In this document: in pieces, positions 1 to 7,262 of the stretch
How the letters are laid out: every line of letters starts with the position of its first letter
Numbering within the stretch: position 1 is the first letter of the stretch
Source of the DNA: Pseudomonadota bacterium
GTDB lineage: Bacteria; Pseudomonadota; Gammaproteobacteria; Burkholderiales; Burkholderiaceae_B
Reading direction: 5' to 3'
Assembly: GCA_021793095.1 (NCBI GenBank)
Contig: JAJYTK010000024.1
Span: 1 to 9,294, forward strand
Length of the DNA stretch: 9,294 bases
Translations under genes and position numbers: made by a program
Notes under the pieces: generated by a model
Database searches by the model: none
What the model was told of the DNA's origin: nothing
The model's input: only the letters and a program-made list of their open reading frames with translations

Positions 1-917
1 GAAAAATCATCTATTTCAAGCCCTTCGACGCGGCGATAGGTACCGTTTTCGGTGATGACCGGTACGCCGTAGACGATCTCCTCAGGAATACCATACGAAC
101 CATCCGAAGGAATGCCCATGGTGACCCACTTGCCATTAGAGCCTAGGAACCAATCACGCATATGGTCAATGGCAGCGTTGGCGGCCGATGCTGCTGATGA
201 GAGCCCGCGGGCCTCGATGATGGCAGCGCCACGCTGGGCTACGGTGGGGATAAAGGTATTTTCTACCCATGCTTGGTCATTGATTTTATCTGCCAGTGAC
301 TCGCCCTTGGCCTGTGCAAAGCGTATGTCGGGGTACATGGTGGGTGAGTGGTTGCCCCAAACAATGAGGTTTTCTATATCGGCCACGGGAACATTTGCTT
401 TTTGAGCCAATTGGGTCAATGCACGGTTGTGATCCAGACGAAGCATGGCTGTAAAGTTCTCAGCGGGCAGGTCTGGGGCTGATTTCATGGCAATGTAGGC
501 GTTTGTATTCGCGGGGTTACCTACGACCAAAACCTTGACATCGCGACTGGCGGCCTCGTTGAGTGCCCGACCTTGGGCGGTAAATATTTCAGCGTTGAAT
601 TTGAGCAAGTCGCTGCGCTCCATGCCTGGTCCGCGGGGGCGTGCGCCTACCAGCAGGGCGGCATCAGCATCCTTGAACGCCACGTGAGGGTCGCTAGAGT
701 GAATAATGTCCTGCACCAAAGGGAAGGCACAATCATCGAGCTCCATCATCACGCCCTTTAGGGCCTTTTGCGCCTTTTCATGTTCTATTTCTAAAAGCTG
801 CAAAATAACAGGCTGATCTTTGCCCAGCATGTCGCCAGAGGCAATGCGGAATAAGAGCGAATAGCCGATTTGACCAGCAGCCCCAGTAATAGCAACTCGA
901 ATTGCAGGTTTTGACAT
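1..917 (-). CDS. mdh: Malate dehydrogenase, NAD-dependent (partial, 3' end outside window)
   Basis: Catalyses reversible oxidation of malate to oxaloacetate with NAD+ in the cytoplasm, the TCA step feeding citrate synthase. Reading the minus strand from the ATG at 917-915 gives 305 uninterrupted residues; the family usually has about 329, so roughly 24 C-terminal residues are cut off by the window edge. Visible motifs are the Rossmann dinucleotide loop TGAAGQIG (residues 11-18), the mobile substrate loop [15 protein letters not shown] (91-105) with its substrate-binding arginines, GNPANTNA (133-140), LDHNRA (161-166) with the catalytic-pair Asp162, and the proton-acceptor His190 in GNHSP. This is the MDH type shared by Burkholderiales and other bacteria (lactate/malate dehydrogenase superfamily). 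A good ribosome binding site, AGGGAG, lies at 930-925, seven bases before the start. The gene is divergent from the GntR regulator, and the shared control region suggests common regulation (inference). Confidence 0.96.
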   Translation of the reverse strand, partial: MSKPAIRVAITGAAGQIGYSLLFRIASGDMLGKDQPVILQLLEIEHEKAQKALKGVMMELDDCAFPLVQDIIHSSDPHVAFKDADAALLVGARPRGPGMERSDLLKFNAEIFTAQGRALNEAASRDVKVLVVGNPANTNAYIAMKSAPDLPAENFTAMLRLDHNRALTQLAQKANVPVADIENLIVWGNHSPTMYPDIRFAQAKGESLADKINDQAWVENTFIPTVAQRGAAIIEARGLSSAASAANAAIDHMRDWFLGSNGKWVTMGIPSDGSYGIPEEIVYGVPVITENGTYRRVEGLEIDDF

Positions 918-1017
918 AGGAAGGCTCCCTAATGATTAGTCTTTGAATTAGTTGAGTAAGTCCCACTCAAACCATCTTGGACAGAGATGGGGGGTAATTG
1001 CAGAGGACTCTGAGTGC

Positions 1018-1045
1018 ATTTTAACGCTATTAGAGCGAATGAAAA
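1018..1045 (-). promoter_or_regulatory. Candidate sigma-70 promoter for mdh (proximal)
   Basis: On the minus strand, TTTTCA (1045-1040) and TAAAAT (1023-1018) are separated by 16 bases, matching 4/6 and 5/6 positions of the sigma-70 consensus. Transcription would begin near 1011, giving a leader of about 95 bases before mdh. This is pattern matching only. The distal alternative at 1074-1102 has a better -35 and a poorer -10. Confidence 0.35.
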
Positions 1046-1073
1046 TACAAATAAGAAAAAGCTGTTCATTCGC

Positions 1074-1102
1074 ACGCTAGATGAAAAAAGCACACGCGTC
1101 AA
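1074..1102 (-). promoter_or_regulatory. Candidate sigma-70 promoter for mdh (distal, next to palindrome)
   Basis: On the minus strand, TTGACG (1102-1097, 5/6 match) and TAGCGT (1079-1074, only 3/6) are separated by exactly 17 bases. The -35 box begins three bases from the edge of the 1106-1131 palindrome, a position where a bound regulator could affect RNA polymerase. The weak -10 would fit a promoter needing help, but that is inference. Confidence 0.3.
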
Positions 1103-1105
1103 ATA

Positions 1106-1131
1106 TCTTTTGTCTTATATAAGATAAAAGA
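1106..1131. promoter_or_regulatory. 26-bp near-perfect palindrome, likely operator
   Basis: The core TCTTATATAAGA (1113-1124) is a perfect 12-bp palindrome. The symmetry continues outward with one mismatched pair (G1112/T1125) and then six more matching pairs, TCTTTT at 1106-1111 against AAAAGA at 1126-1131. Length, symmetry and position between a regulator gene and a divergent target are typical of a dimeric winged-helix repressor site. The obvious candidate is the adjacent GntR/UTRA protein acting on its own gene and on mdh, which is inference. I see no second copy upstream of sdhC or the permease. Confidence 0.6.
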
Positions 1132-1246
1132 GTGATAGACTTTAGTATGCCACCGTGCGAGAATATCCGACAAAATTTATGTACCAGTCAGTGTCCACTA
1201 AACGCACATTGCGCATCTGTATCGTATTCACTGTGGGTTTCAATCC

Positions 1247-2020
1247 ATGCCAAATAAGCAAACATCAGTTAAAGCGTTGAGTAAGCAGGCCAGAGGAGGC
1301 ACCGGCACGACGTACAGTCCGTTGTATCAGCAAATTAAGAGTCTTTTGCTGCAACGGCTGGATCAAGGCGAATGGCGTCCGGGTGAGGCCATCCCTAGCG
1401 AGCACGAGTTAGCAGCCCGCTTCCAAGTCAGTCAAGGCACGGTGCGCAAGGCCATCGACGAGTTGGCAGCTGATAATCTCCTCATTCGCCGCCAAGGCAA
1501 AGGCACGTTTGTCCCCACACACACCGAGGCTAAGGTACGTTTTCGTTTTCTAAAACTCACGCCCAACGACGGCCATCAGCCACGCTCCAGCAGCCAAATT
1601 ATTGACTGCACGCGCGTGCGCGCCAGTACCGAAATTGCGCAGTATTTGCAGCTCAAAAGTGCAGCCTCGGTAATACGGATTCAGCGTTTATTATCATTCG
1701 ATGAACAACCTACCATCCTGGACGATATTTGGTTGCCTAGCCAGGTTTTTAAAGGCATTAACGCCACCACCGTGCGGGCCAATAAAAAGCCTTTATATGC
1801 ATGGTTCGAGAGTGAGTTTGGGGTGAGTATGGTGCGTGCCGATGAGGCCATTCGTGCCGTTGCGGCACAAGAAACTGCGGTACAGCACTTGGGGGTGCCT
1901 GCAGGCAGCCCTTTGTTACAGGTGGATCGGATTTCTTATACTTATGGCGATCGACCGGTAGAGTTTCGTCGGGGGTTATATATCACCGAGCGTTTCCACT
2001 ACCGTCATTCTTTAAGCTGA
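1247..2020 (+). CDS. GntR-family transcriptional regulator, HutC/UTRA type
   Basis: Predicted cytoplasmic DNA-binding regulator of 257 residues. Residues 23-90 form the GntR winged helix-turn-helix: YSPLYQQIK opening, PGEAIPSEHELAARFQVSQG for the recognition region, TVRKAIDEL, then the wing RRQGKGTFV. Residues about 97-251 fit the UTRA ligand-binding domain of HutC-type regulators, with conserved features such as IRIQRLLSFDEQP and PLLQVDRISY. A basic, low-complexity N-terminal tail of about 20 residues precedes the DNA-binding domain. The gene lies between divergent mdh and the sdh operon, a placement conserved in Burkholderiales, so control of TCA genes by a metabolite effector is plausible but not shown. 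The start at 1247 has a poor ribosome binding site; no better in-frame start was found. The effector is unknown, so no symbol is given. Confidence 0.9.
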   Translation: MPNKQTSVKALSKQARGGTGTTYSPLYQQIKSLLLQRLDQGEWRPGEAIPSEHELAARFQVSQGTVRKAIDELAADNLLIRRQGKGTFVPTHTEAKVRFRFLKLTPNDGHQPRSSSQIIDCTRVRASTEIAQYLQLKSAASVIRIQRLLSFDEQPTILDDIWLPSQVFKGINATTVRANKKPLYAWFESEFGVSMVRADEAIRAVAAQETAVQHLGVPAGSPLLQVDRISYTYGDRPVEFRRGLYITERFHYRHSLS

Positions 2021-2080
2021 TTGCCTAAGCTGTTTATCATTGCTTATGCTTTAAGGGGTAGTATTTTCTATGTAGTGCAC

Positions 2081-2109
2081 TTAATAAACCGTTTTTTTTA
2101 GCGTAAAAT
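2081..2109 (+). promoter_or_regulatory. Candidate sigma-70 promoter of the sdh-gltA operon
   Basis: TTAATA (2081-2086, 4/6) and TAAAAT (2104-2109, 5/6) are separated by exactly 17 bases, with a T-rich spacer. Transcription would start near 2116, giving a leader of about 125 bases before sdhC that begins just before the 2124-2154 hairpin. No intrinsic terminator is visible between gntR and this site, so some read-through from gntR is possible. Confidence 0.45.
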
Positions 2110-2123
2110 ACTGTTTCAATTGC

Positions 2124-2154
2124 ATTGGACGATGCGCGCTCGGTGACGTCCAAT
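2124..2154 (+). repeat. Inverted repeat in the sdh leader
   Basis: ATTGGACG (2124-2131) and CGTCCAAT (2147-2154) are perfect 8-base complements around a 15-base GC-rich loop. No T-tract follows, so it is not an intrinsic terminator. If the promoter at 2081-2109 is right, the stem begins about eight bases from the transcript's 5' end, where it could protect the mRNA. A dyad operator in DNA is the alternative. Confidence 0.5.
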
Positions 2155-2241
2155 ATTTCTCTTCCAGTTACGGGAAAGCCATAGGCGAGCAAAAGAATAA
2201 TACCTTAGCTTTTCTTTTAGTAATGTTTTGTCGAGGCCATT

Positions 2242-2655
2242 ATGTCTGAAACCGCTCCAAAACAGCGTCCTCAGTTTCGTAATGTAAGCGTGGGCCAGAT
2301 CCTGACATACAGGCTCCCTCCTTCTGCGAAAGTGTCGATTCTGCACCGTATAAGTGGGGCATTGCTTTTTTTAGCTCTGCCCGTAGTGCTTTTGCCCATC
2401 TTGTCATTGAGTCTGGGTAGTCCAGAAACCTTTGAGTCTGTCAGCAAGGTTGCATCCAACCCATTGATAAAGATTATTTTCTTGGTCCTGATATGGTCCT
2501 ATTTACACCATTTCTGTGCGGGCATTCGTTTCCTGGCGCTTGATTTGGGCAAGGGCAGCGACAAAGCATCCTCGCAAAAGACAGCGGTCAGCGTGATCGT
2601 AATCAGCCTGCTATTGACGTTGGTTTTTGCCCTTAAACTTTTTGGAGTATGGTAA
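2242..2655 (+). CDS. sdhC: Succinate dehydrogenase cytochrome b556 subunit (SdhC)
   Basis: Membrane anchor of respiratory complex II in the cytoplasmic membrane; with SdhD it binds heme b and forms the ubiquinone site. The product has 137 residues, with three hydrophobic segments at about 38-60, 75-99 and 113-135. Family hallmarks are the quinone-site motif SILHRISG (32-39) and SYLHHFCAGIRFLALDLG (86-103), where His90 is spaced from GIR as the heme ligand is in E. coli SdhC. The N-terminal 'RPQFRNVSVGQILTYRLP' resembles the RPLSPHL-type cytoplasmic lead-in of the family. Ribosome binding site GAGG (2233-2236) precedes the ATG. It is the first gene of the operon and overlaps sdhD by one base (TAATG). 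Confidence 0.94.
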   Translation: MSETAPKQRPQFRNVSVGQILTYRLPPSAKVSILHRISGALLFLALPVVLLPILSLSLGSPETFESVSKVASNPLIKIIFLVLIWSYLHHFCAGIRFLALDLGKGSDKASSQKTAVSVIVISLLLTLVFALKLFGVW

Positions 2656-3038
2656 TGAGTGCACCAGAACGTATCGGAGTAAAACGTTTAGTTGTTGGTG
2701 CTCACTATGGCACCATCGATTTTATCGTCCAACGAGTGACGGCAGTCGTCATGATTGTCTATACCCTGATACTTTTTCTAGGGTATTTGTTTACGCCCGA
2801 GCTTAACTATGACTCGTGGCGTCATCTCTTTTCCTTTAAATGGGGGGCATTCCCCATGGGTCAGGTCTTGGCCACTTTGGCATTTGTGTCAGTCGTCTGG
2901 CATGCCTGGGTGGGTGTGCGTGACATCTGGATGGATTACATCACGCATACTGGGTGGCGCCTGTTCTTGCAATCGCTGACCGTATTGTGGCTCGTGGGTG
3001 CGATCGTCTTCTTTGTTCAAATTGTCTGGAGCCTATAA
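2655..3038 (+). CDS. sdhD: Succinate dehydrogenase membrane anchor subunit (SdhD)
   Basis: Second membrane anchor of complex II, partner of SdhC in holding heme b and quinone. The product has 127 residues with three hydrophobic segments at about 25-46, 69-90 and 103-125. The stretch HAWVGVRDIWMDYI (83-96) matches the HAW(I/V)G...DY signature of SdhD; His83 corresponds to the heme-ligand His and Tyr95 to the quinone-site Tyr of E. coli. I chose the ATG at 2655, which shares its A with the sdhC stop codon and sits seven bases after GGAG (2644-2647). An in-frame ATG at 2649 would leave only one base after that ribosome binding site. The overlap implies translational coupling with sdhC. Confidence 0.92.
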   Translation: MSAPERIGVKRLVVGAHYGTIDFIVQRVTAVVMIVYTLILFLGYLFTPELNYDSWRHLFSFKWGAFPMGQVLATLAFVSVVWHAWVGVRDIWMDYITHTGWRLFLQSLTVLWLVGAIVFFVQIVWSL

Positions 3039-3040
3039 CC

Positions 3041-4819
3041 GTGGCAGCTATTAAATCTTCTTTACCACGCCGCCAATTTGATGCGGTGGTTGTTGGCGCC
3101 GGGGGCGCTGGATTGCGTTGTGCATTGCAACTCTCAGAGGCCGGCCTTGATGTGGCTGTGCTTTCCAAGGTTTTCCCAACACGTTCGCATACCGTGGCCG
3201 CCCAAGGGGGCGTCAGTGCCGCTCTAGGCAATATGAGCGAGGACCATTGGTACTGGCATATGTACGACACCGTCAAAGGGTCCGACTGGCTAGGTGATCA
3301 GGATTCCATTGAGTTCCTCTGTCGCGAGGCCCCGCATGCAGTTTATGAGCTAGAGCATTTCGGCATGCCCTTTGACCGTAACGATGACGGTACTATTTAT
3401 CAGCGTCCTTTTGGTGGGCACACTTCGCATTTCGGTGAAAAGCCCGTACAGCGCGCCTGTGCTGTCGCCGACCGTACCGGGCACGCAATGGTACATACCC
3501 TCTATGAGCGCAACGTCAAATTAAAAACTAAATTCCTCGTTGAATGGATGGCGCTTGACCTGCTTCAAAATGATGAGGGCGAAATCCTCGGTGTTACCGC
3601 GCTAGAAATGGAAACAGGGGATATTTATATTCTCGAGGCCAAGCGTACCGTGTTGGCCACAGGGGGGGCCGGACGCATCTTTGAGGCCTCTACCAACGCC
3701 TTTATCAATACAGGTGATGGACTTGGCATGGCCGCCCGCGCTGGGCTGCCCCTGCAGGACTTAGAGTTCTGGCAGTTTCACCCCACAGGTGTTTATGGTG
3801 CGGGTGTGCTCATTACCGAAGGGGTACGTGGTGAGGGGGGCATCCTGCTCAATAAAGACGGCGAGCGCTTTATGGAGCGTTATGCGCCGCACCTCAAGGA
3901 CTTGGCCCCACGTGATTTTGTATCACGCTCGATGGACCAAGAGATCAAAGAGGGGCGTGGATGTGGCCCCAATGGTGATTATATCGAGCTCAAGCTCGAC
4001 CACTTGGGGGCAGAGACCATCATGCGTCGTTTGCCGGCCATCCGCGAAATTGCGATGACCTTTGCCAACGTGGATCCCATCAAAGATCCCATCCCTGTGG
4101 TGCCGACCTTGCACTATCAAATGGGTGGAATACCCACAAACTATCATGGTCAAGTGTTGACGATGAAAAATGGTCAGCCTACAGTGGTACCGCGTCTTTA
4201 CGCTGTTGGCGAGTGTGCCGCCACTTCTGTGCACGGCGCCAACCGTCTCGGGACCAACTCTTTGCTTGACCTTATTGTCTTTGGTCGCTCAGCCGGCAAC
4301 CACATCGTTGAAAGTCGTCCCCAAGATGAGCATAGCCATCCCGACACACCTGATTGGACGATTGATAAATCGCTCGAGCGTGTCATGGCAATCGAAGAGC
4401 GCACTTCGGGTGAACACGCGCCCGAGCTCGCTGACAAAATCCGTCATACCATGCAGGGACACTGCGGAGTATTCCGTACGCTCGAAATTCTGGGCAAGGG
4501 GACCAAAGCCATCGATGAGCTCGCTGAGGCCTCCAAACAGCTCTACTACAAAGACAAGTCCAAAGTCTTTAACACCGCACGCGTTGAGGCACTAGAGGTG
4601 GCCAATATGATCGAGGTTGCCAGAGCCACCGTGCACTCTGCTGTCAACCGTCATGAAAGCCGTGGCGCACACTCCCTCGAGGATTATCCCAAGCGTGATG
4701 ATGAAAACTGGCTCAAGCATACGATGTGGTTCTCAGAGGGCAATCGCCTCGAGTACAAACCAGTAGAGATGCAGCCACTAACCGCTGAAAGTATTGCGCC
4801 AAGAGCTCGCGAGTTCTAA
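3041..4819 (+). CDS. sdhA: Succinate dehydrogenase flavoprotein subunit (SdhA)
   Basis: Catalytic subunit of complex II at the cytoplasmic face of the membrane; oxidises succinate to fumarate and passes electrons through its FAD to SdhB. The 592-residue product has the FAD-binding VVVGAGGAGL (16-25), the covalent FAD attachment His50 in FPTRSHTVAAQGG, and active-site residues matching E. coli: His247 in FHPTG, Arg291 in LAPRD, His358 in TLHYQMGG and Arg402 in GANRLG. The C-terminal capping and helical domains are complete. The start is the GTG at 3041, nine bases after GGAG (3028-3031) and directly before the conserved N-terminus; an in-frame ATG at 2954 would add 29 residues encoded out of frame inside sdhD and is rejected. 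Only two bases separate it from sdhD. Confidence 0.97.
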   Translation: MAAIKSSLPRRQFDAVVVGAGGAGLRCALQLSEAGLDVAVLSKVFPTRSHTVAAQGGVSAALGNMSEDHWYWHMYDTVKGSDWLGDQDSIEFLCREAPHAVYELEHFGMPFDRNDDGTIYQRPFGGHTSHFGEKPVQRACAVADRTGHAMVHTLYERNVKLKTKFLVEWMALDLLQNDEGEILGVTALEMETGDIYILEAKRTVLATGGAGRIFEASTNAFINTGDGLGMAARAGLPLQDLEFWQFHPTGVYGAGVLITEGVRGEGGILLNKDGERFMERYAPHLKDLAPRDFVSRSMDQEIKEGRGCGPNGDYIELKLDHLGAETIMRRLPAIREIAMTFANVDPIKDPIPVVPTLHYQMGGIPTNYHGQVLTMKNGQPTVVPRLYAVGECAATSVHGANRLGTNSLLDLIVFGRSAGNHIVESRPQDEHSHPDTPDWTIDKSLERVMAIEERTSGEHAPELADKIRHTMQGHCGVFRTLEILGKGTKAIDELAEASKQLYYKDKSKVFNTARVEALEVANMIEVARATVHSAVNRHESRGAHSLEDYPKRDDENWLKHTMWFSEGNRLEYKPVEMQPLTAESIAPRAREF

Positions 4820-4832
4820 ACAGGGGAAACAG

Positions 4833-5547
4833 ATGAGTGTTAATCGCAAGTTAAATTTTGAAATCTATCGCTACGACCCCGATAAGGACGAGCGCCCGTA
4901 CATGCAAAAAGTGCAAATAGAATTGCGCGAGCATGATCGGATGCTGCTTGATGTGCTCGTGCGACTCAAGAACGAGATTGATGACAGTATCTCTTTCCGA
5001 CGTTCGTGCCGTGAGGGGATTTGTGGCTCAGACGCCGTCAACATTAATGGCCGCAATGGTTTGGCATGTATTACTAATCTAAATACATTACCTGACACCA
5101 TCGTGTTGCGTCCGATCCCAGGTCTGCCAGTGGTGCGTGACTTGATTGTGGACATGACTCATTTCTTTGATCAGTTTCATTCAGTCATGCCTTATCTCAT
5201 CAATTCAACACCACCACCAGAGCGCGAGCGACTTCAGTCACCCGCAGCGCGAAGAGCTCAACGGCTTGTACGAGTGTATTTTATGCGCTTGCTGTTCTAC
5301 CGCCTGTCCTTCTTTCTGGTGGAACCCCGACAAGTTTGTAGGCCCGGCAGGTTTGCTACAGGCTTATCGCTTTATTGCGGATTCTCGCGACGATGCAACG
5401 GCCGAGCGCTTGGATAATCTTGAAGATCCTTATCGCTTGTTCCGCTGCCATACCATCATGAACTGTACCGATGTTTGCCCCAAAGGGCTAAATCCATCGC
5501 GTGCGATTGGCAAGATCAAAGAAATGCTTGTCCGTCGCACAGTCTAA
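4833..5547 (+). pseudogene. sdhB: Succinate dehydrogenase iron-sulfur subunit (SdhB), internal frameshift
   Basis: SdhB carries electrons from SdhA to quinone through [2Fe-2S], [4Fe-4S] and [3Fe-4S] clusters. From the ATG at 4833, with AGGGG six bases upstream, the reading frame gives a normal N-terminal half with the [2Fe-2S] ligands Cys59, Cys64, Asp67 and Cys79 in SCREGICGSD...GLAC. It continues to [12 protein letters not shown] (ending at 5243), then becomes unlike SdhB and stops at 5417. The C-terminal half lies in another frame from about 5248 to the stop at 5547: [20 protein letters not shown], then [17 protein letters not shown], holding the other cluster ligands. Family members read SP-E-(E/Q)-R there, so two bases are missing (less likely, one added) at 5244-5247. 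With two bases restored the protein is 238 residues, the same as E. coli SdhB. Both halves are otherwise well conserved, suggesting a sequencing error or very recent mutation. Confidence 0.9.
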
Positions 5548-5559
5548 TATGGGCCGAGT

Positions 5560-5820
5560 ATGGCAGAGCTGACTTCTTTACAGCGTGCGCGCCTTAGATG
5601 GCGCGCGCGTCGCGGAATGCTTGAGAATGATCTCATTCTCACGCGATTTTTAGACCGCTATGAGCACGAGCTCACAGATGTAGACGTTGTGGCATTAAAT
5701 AAACTGTTCGAGATGGATGACAACGATCTACTTCAGGTTCTTTTGGGTACCCAAGAGCTCCAAGAGCCCTATAACTCACCGGAAATTCAACGCCTAGTGG
5801 CGCTCATAAGCGCGCTTTGA
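5560..5820 (+). CDS. sdhE: FAD assembly factor SdhE (succinate dehydrogenase flavinylation factor)
   Basis: Small cytoplasmic factor that promotes covalent attachment of FAD to SdhA. The 86-residue product has the family's RGMLE motif (18-22, the RGxxE signature) within [18 protein letters not shown], followed by an acidic helical segment. Size and composition match the SdhE/YgfY (DUF339, also called TPR repeat region-like) family. It starts 12 bases after the sdhB stop and ends 16 bases before gltA. The ribosome binding site is weak (CCGAG at 5554-5558), so translation may be coupled to sdhB. An ATG at 5549 lies in another frame and stops at once. Confidence 0.93.
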   Translation: MAELTSLQRARLRWRARRGMLENDLILTRFLDRYEHELTDVDVVALNKLFEMDDNDLLQVLLGTQELQEPYNSPEIQRLVALISAL

Positions 5821-5836
5821 ACGAAAAGGATGTTTT

Positions 5837-7132
5837 ATGCAACGTTCAGATACCAAAGCCACACTGTCTTTTAGTGATGGCCGAGCAACTGTAGAACTGC
5901 CTGTTTATAAAGGCACGGTAGGTCCTGATGTCGTCGATATTCGTAAGCTGTATGGCGAGACAGGCACCTTTACATTTGACCCTGGCTTTATGGCCACTGC
6001 CTCTACCAAATCATCGATCACCTATATCGATGGCGACAAGGGGCAACTGCTTTATCGTGGTTACCCAATTGAGCAACTCGCAGAAAACTGCGACTTCCTC
6101 GAGGTATGCCACCTGTTGTTATTTGGTGAGTTGCCCGACGAAGATGGCAAACAAGAGTTCGAACGCCTGGTCACCCACCACACCATGGTTAAAGAGCATA
6201 TGTACAACTTTGTACGCGGCTTTCACCATGATGCACACCCGATGGCAATTTTAACGGGGATGGTCGGGGCCATGTCTGCCTTTTATCACGACCAACTGGA
6301 CATCAATAATCCTGAAGACCGTCGTATCTCAGCGATTCGTTTGATTGCCAAATTACCGACTATTGTGGCCATGGCTTACAAATACGGTATCGGGCAACCC
6401 TTTATGTACCCACAAAACAACCTGTCCTACACCGGCAACTTCCTCTATATGATGTTTGGGACACCGTGTGAGGATTATCAGGTCAACGAGGTGGTCGAGC
6501 GCGCATTGGATCGTATTTTTATCCTGCATGCGGATCACGAGCAAAACGCCTCTACCTCGACAGTGCGTTTGTGTGGTTCCTCTGGGACTAACCCCTATGC
6601 AGCGATTGCTGCTGGGATTGCTTGTCTGTGGGGGCCGGCACACGGTGGGGCCAACGAGGCTTGCCTTAACATGCTCGAGCAAATCCATGCTCAGGGCGGG
6701 GTGGCCAAGGTTGGCGAGTTTATGGAGCAGGTCAAGGACCGCACCTCGGGTGTGCGCCTCATGGGCTTTGGTCACCGTGTTTACAAAAACTATGACCCCC
6801 GTGCCAAGCTCATGCAAGAAACATGTAAAGAGGTACTTGAGGCACTTGGCTTAGAGGACGACCCGCTCTTTAAGCTTGCAATGGAGCTCGAGCGTATTGC
6901 TCTTGAGGATGAGTACTTTGTCGAGCGACGCTTGTACCCCAACGTAGACTTCTACTCTGGGATTGTTCAACGCGCGATTGGTATTCCCACAGATATGTTT
7001 ACCGGTATCTTTGCGTTGGCACGTACCGCAGGTTGGATTGCGCAGTGGGATGAGATGATTACTGATGACGATTTCCGCATTGGGCGTCCCCGTCAGCTAT
7101 ATGTTGGTCCTGGCGAGCGCAACGTAAAGTAG
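5837..7132 (+). CDS. gltA: Citrate synthase, type II (hexameric, NADH-sensitive type)
   Basis: Condenses acetyl-CoA and oxaloacetate into citrate, the entry step of the TCA cycle, in the cytoplasm. The 431-residue product is full length for Gram-negative type II citrate synthase. Catalytic residues line up with E. coli: His234 in [10 protein letters not shown], His269 in [10 protein letters not shown] and Asp371 in [25 protein letters not shown] (309-323) is the conserved CoA/citrate-binding segment. The N-terminal domain (about 17-65), including [19 protein letters not shown], is the part that in E. coli contributes to NADH allostery; sensitivity here is inferred. AAAGGA (5825-5830) lies six bases before the ATG. 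It is the last gene of the operon and is followed by an intrinsic terminator. Co-transcription with sdh is the usual Burkholderiales arrangement. Confidence 0.97.
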   Translation: MQRSDTKATLSFSDGRATVELPVYKGTVGPDVVDIRKLYGETGTFTFDPGFMATASTKSSITYIDGDKGQLLYRGYPIEQLAENCDFLEVCHLLLFGELPDEDGKQEFERLVTHHTMVKEHMYNFVRGFHHDAHPMAILTGMVGAMSAFYHDQLDINNPEDRRISAIRLIAKLPTIVAMAYKYGIGQPFMYPQNNLSYTGNFLYMMFGTPCEDYQVNEVVERALDRIFILHADHEQNASTSTVRLCGSSGTNPYAAIAAGIACLWGPAHGGANEACLNMLEQIHAQGGVAKVGEFMEQVKDRTSGVRLMGFGHRVYKNYDPRAKLMQETCKEVLEALGLEDDPLFKLAMELERIALEDEYFVERRLYPNVDFYSGIVQRAIGIPTDMFTGIFALARTAGWIAQWDEMITDDDFRIGRPRQLYVGPGERNVK

Positions 7133-7150
7133 GTCTCTTTTAGCGCATCG

Positions 7151-7163
7151 CGCTGAGTCAGCG
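7151..7163. repeat. Short perfect dyad between gltA and its terminator
   Basis: CGCTGA (7151-7156) and TCAGCG (7158-7163) are perfect complements around a single G. In RNA the shifted pairing ATCGC (7147-7151) with GCGAT (7161-7165) would form a small hairpin just upstream of the terminator and could shield the operon's 3' end. It may equally be a chance dyad. Confidence 0.3.
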
Positions 7164-7174
7164 ATCAATGATCC

Positions 7175-7205
7175 AAACGGCTTCTTGTAGAAGCCGTTTT
7201 TTTTT
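7175..7205 (+). terminator. Intrinsic terminator of the sdh-gltA operon
   Basis: AAACGGCTTC (7175-7184) pairs perfectly with GAAGCCGTTT (7190-7199) around a five-base loop, and a run of nine T (7197-7205) follows. It lies 43 bases after the gltA stop. This is a classic strong Rho-independent terminator and isolates the permease gene from the operon. Confidence 0.93.
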
Positions 7206-7262
7206 GTGGCTTTTTTGAAATCAACACAGGGTTTTTGCGAATAAGAAAAAGTGATAACAACG

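Larger units (their letters stand above)
918..1246. other. Divergent mdh / gntR intergenic control region
   Basis: These 329 bases separate the two divergent start codons and contain no credible gene; the short open frames here lack a ribosome binding site and recognisable protein character. The region is AT-rich in the middle and holds a 26-bp near-palindrome at 1106-1131, two candidate mdh promoters on the minus strand (1018-1045 and 1074-1102) and several inverted repeats in the part that would be the mdh leader (929-1016). I could not identify a convincing -35/-10 pair for the gntR side. The gntR start is preceded only by a weak GTGGG-like ribosome binding site. Confidence 0.7.

Noticed and set aside
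112..761. Plus-strand open frames of 97 and 62 codons
   Set aside because: They are antisense shadows of mdh, which is continuous on the minus strand with all catalytic motifs.
1290..1297. Strong AGAGGAGG ribosome-binding-like sequence inside gntR
   Set aside because: No start codon follows at usable distance in any frame giving a plausible protein; it simply encodes Arg-Gly-Gly.
2025..2044. Inverted repeat TAAGC/GCTTA just after gntR as a terminator
   Set aside because: Five-base AT-rich stem with an 11-base loop and no T-tract; not a credible terminator.
2649..2654. ATG two codons upstream for sdhD
   Set aside because: Only one base would separate it from GGAG; the ATG at 2655 has ideal spacing and the usual TAATG overlap.
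2954..3040. Upstream in-frame extension of sdhA by 29 residues
   Set aside because: It runs through the 3' end of sdhD in another frame, lacks family similarity, and the GTG at 3041 has a suitable ribosome binding site and conserved N-terminus.
4794..4832. Upstream in-frame start for sdhB
   Set aside because: The added 13 residues lie mostly inside the 3' end of sdhA in another frame; the ATG at 4833 has a good ribosome binding site and matches the family N-terminus.
6353..6817. 154-codon minus-strand open frame
   Set aside because: Antisense shadow of gltA; no recognisable protein features or ribosome binding site.
7215..7224. TTGAAATCAA as a possible FNR-type site
   Set aside because: The half-sites are separated by two bases rather than the four needed between TTGAT and ATCAA.
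7240..7251. 12-base sequence AATAAGAAAAAG shared with 1050-1061, both in control regions
   Set aside because: One or more chance 12-base repeats are expected in a window of this size, and the sequence is low-complexity; it shows no dyad symmetry.
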